In this document: positions 7,013-8,196 of the stretch, piece after piece
Numbering within the stretch: position 1 is the stretch's first letter
How the letters are laid out: every line of letters begins with the position of its first letter
NCBI GenBank assembly: GCA_047630355.1
Contig: JBLHXN010000144.1
Coordinates: 1-8,196, forward strand
DNA length: 8,196 nt
Direction of reading: 5' to 3'
Origin: JANQUM01 sp047630355
Lineage (GTDB): Bacteria; Bacteroidota; Bacteroidia; Cytophagales; Spirosomataceae
The notes under the pieces: generated by a model
What the model was told of the DNA's origin: nothing
The model's input: only the letters and a program-made list of their open reading frames with translations
The model's database searches: none
Program-made: the position numbers and the translations under genes

Positions 7013-8196
7013 TTAGAAACCAAGACTTAATCCTACGTTAAATGAGCGGAAAGCCGGATAAGCCCCTTCATCAACACCAATCTGACGATCTGAACCTGCG
7101 TTAAAATTCCGCAAGTTTACTTCAGGATCTAAACCCGAGTATTTAGTAATCGTAGCAAGGTTTGTTGCCTGCACATAAATCACGGCGTTGCTTATACCTG
7201 CTTTTGAAATGAGCGTAGCGGGTAGTGTGTAATTCAACTGCACGTTTTTCAGGCGGAAGTAAGAACCGTCTTCCACGTAATACGTAGAAGGATTTGAACT
7301 GATTACGTCGTTTGAACGCGGAATCGGTAGAATAGCATCTGTGTTGCCCGGTCTCCAAGATTGCTCAAGCATCCGTATGCTGCGGTTTCCTCCGAAAGTT
7401 GGGAAGTCCGTCCAGTATTTTACGTAGTTAAACAAGTCGTTTCCATAAACTCCTTGTCCGAATGCATCAAGGCGTAAGCTCTTATAACCTACACTTCCGT
7501 TGATACCATAAGTGAAATCAGGGTGAGGATTTCCGATGATAGTACGATCTGATGCGTTGATAACGCCGTCTTCGTTAATATCCCGGAAAATAAATGCTCC
7601 GGCCTTATTCATCTGTCCACCACCAAATTGCGTAGCGTATTCTGCTCCTTGAGCATCGGTCTGGAAAATTCCGTCAATTTGATAACCGAAGAACGACGCA
7701 AGCGGCTGACCTTGTTGCGTAACGCTCATTGGAGCAAGACGGGTTGAAAATCCGAAGAACTGCGTTTTCGGATCGCCGTTAGTTTTGGTAACAAGGTTAC
7801 GGTACGTCGAGAAGTTTCCACCAATAGAATACGTGAAATCTCCTTTGCGGTCGCCGTAGTTCAGGGCAATTTCAAAACCTTTGTTTGTCATCTCTCCGAT
7901 ATTCTGGAAAGGGTTTGCCGCTACACCTTGCGTAAACTGTACTTCCACCGGAAACAACATATCAGAAGTAGTGCGACTATAAACGTCCACGTTCAATTCC
8001 AAACGGTTGTTCAGGAAGTTGGCATCCAAACCGAGGTTTTGCGAAGTGGTTGTTTCCCATTTTGCACGAGCGTTACCAAACTGAGCAAGTTCGTAACCCG
8101 GCTGCGAAGAAGTGTTTGCTCCGTTGAGATCATAAAAAGATGACTCTGGCGAAGTAGCGAACGTTGAGAAAGAGTTGTAATTACCAATTTCTTGGT
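7013..8196 (-). CDS. SusC/RagA-family TonB-linked outer-membrane transporter, C-terminal part
   Basis: This is the last 393 codons of a SusC-type receptor that enters from the right edge. The frame stays open to 8196, reading EIGNYNSFSTF, LNGANTSSQPGYELAQFGNA and RAKWETTTSQNLGLDANFL, so the TTG at 8029 is an internal leucine. The part present is late barrel: KWETTTSQNLGLD is a family hallmark, and TNKGFEIALNYGD, FFGYQIDGIFQTD, FIFRDINEDGVINASDRTIIG, PHPDFTYGINGSVGYKSLRLD and VEDGSYFRLKNVQLNYTLP follow in the usual order. The protein ends PAFRSFNVGLSLGF, with the terminal aromatic residue needed for barrel assembly. The signal peptide, carboxypeptidase-regulatory-like domain and plug lie outside the window. 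With the SusD 22 bp downstream it forms a two-protein importer that takes up bound ligand across the outer membrane with TonB energy. No substrate can be assigned. Confidence 0.95.
   Translation of the reverse strand, partial: QEIGNYNSFSTFATSPESSFYDLNGANTSSQPGYELAQFGNARAKWETTTSQNLGLDANFLNNRLELNVDVYSRTTSDMLFPVEVQFTQGVAANPFQNIGEMTNKGFEIALNYGDRKGDFTYSIGGNFSTYRNLVTKTNGDPKTQFFGFSTRLAPMSVTQQGQPLASFFGYQIDGIFQTDAQGAEYATQFGGGQMNKAGAFIFRDINEDGVINASDRTIIGNPHPDFTYGINGSVGYKSLRLDAFGQGVYGNDLFNYVKYWTDFPTFGGNRSIRMLEQSWRPGNTDAILPIPRSNDVISSNPSTYYVEDGSYFRLKNVQLNYTLPATLISKAGISNAVIYVQATNLATITKYSGLDPEVNLRNFNAGSDRQIGVDEGAYPAFRSFNVGLSLGF

Noticed and set aside
8027..8029. TTG as the start of the SusC-like protein
   Set aside because: The frame continues to the right edge through the family hallmark KWETTTSQNLGLD, so this is an internal leucine.
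1..8196. CRISPR array, transposon, tRNA or rRNA
   Set aside because: No regularly spaced repeats, transposase motifs, terminal inverted repeats or structural-RNA signatures were seen.

Overview
The window looks like chromosomal DNA of a Bacteroidota bacterium, most likely a Cytophagales member (Spirosomataceae-like; this rank is inference). The reasons are a SusC/SusD pair, a TonB-dependent receptor with an N-terminal carboxypeptidase-regulatory-like domain, Bacteroidota promoter motifs (TTTG / TAnnTTTG) instead of E. coli -35/-10 boxes, no strong Shine-Dalgarno sequences, and a PhoX-type protein ending in a Gly-Cys-X C-terminal domain of a kind I associate with Cytophagales.

Left part (1-4633), phosphorus-related. 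The window opens inside a plus-strand PhoX-family (DUF839) phosphatase gene. It converges, with one base between stop codons, on a minus-strand gene for an exported purple acid phosphatase of the ACP5/TRAP type. Upstream of that on the same strand is a 918-aa solitary TonB-dependent receptor (TIGR01782-like), separated by 78 bp that contain an intrinsic terminator-like hairpin. The receptor has a good Bacteroidota promoter. Together the three genes suggest scavenging of organic phosphate: phosphate esters are captured or hydrolysed outside the inner membrane, and the receptor takes up substrate or product. The substrate is inferred, not shown.

Middle part (4634-5221). A small plus-strand gene encodes a SAP-like N-terminal segment followed by a DUF6434 domain. 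It is broken by an in-frame TAA at codon 25. The same frame continues on both sides of the stop with family-like sequence, so this appears to be a recent nonsense mutation or a sequencing error. An automatic caller would probably report only the downstream part from a TTG at 4787. A perfect 7-bp hairpin starts 8 bases after the TAA.

Right part (5222-8196). A minus-strand SusC-SusD pair forms a nutrient-uptake complex of the outer membrane. SusC runs off the right edge, and SusD ends the transcript at a strong hairpin with a six-T tract. No glycan-degrading enzyme or regulator is present inside the window, so the substrate cannot be named.

I found no rRNA, tRNA, CRISPR array, insertion sequence or clear undescribed multigene system. 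The best leads are the nonsense-interrupted SAP/DUF6434 gene, the compact phosphatase-receptor arrangement, and the C-terminal Gly-Cys-X domain on the PhoX protein.
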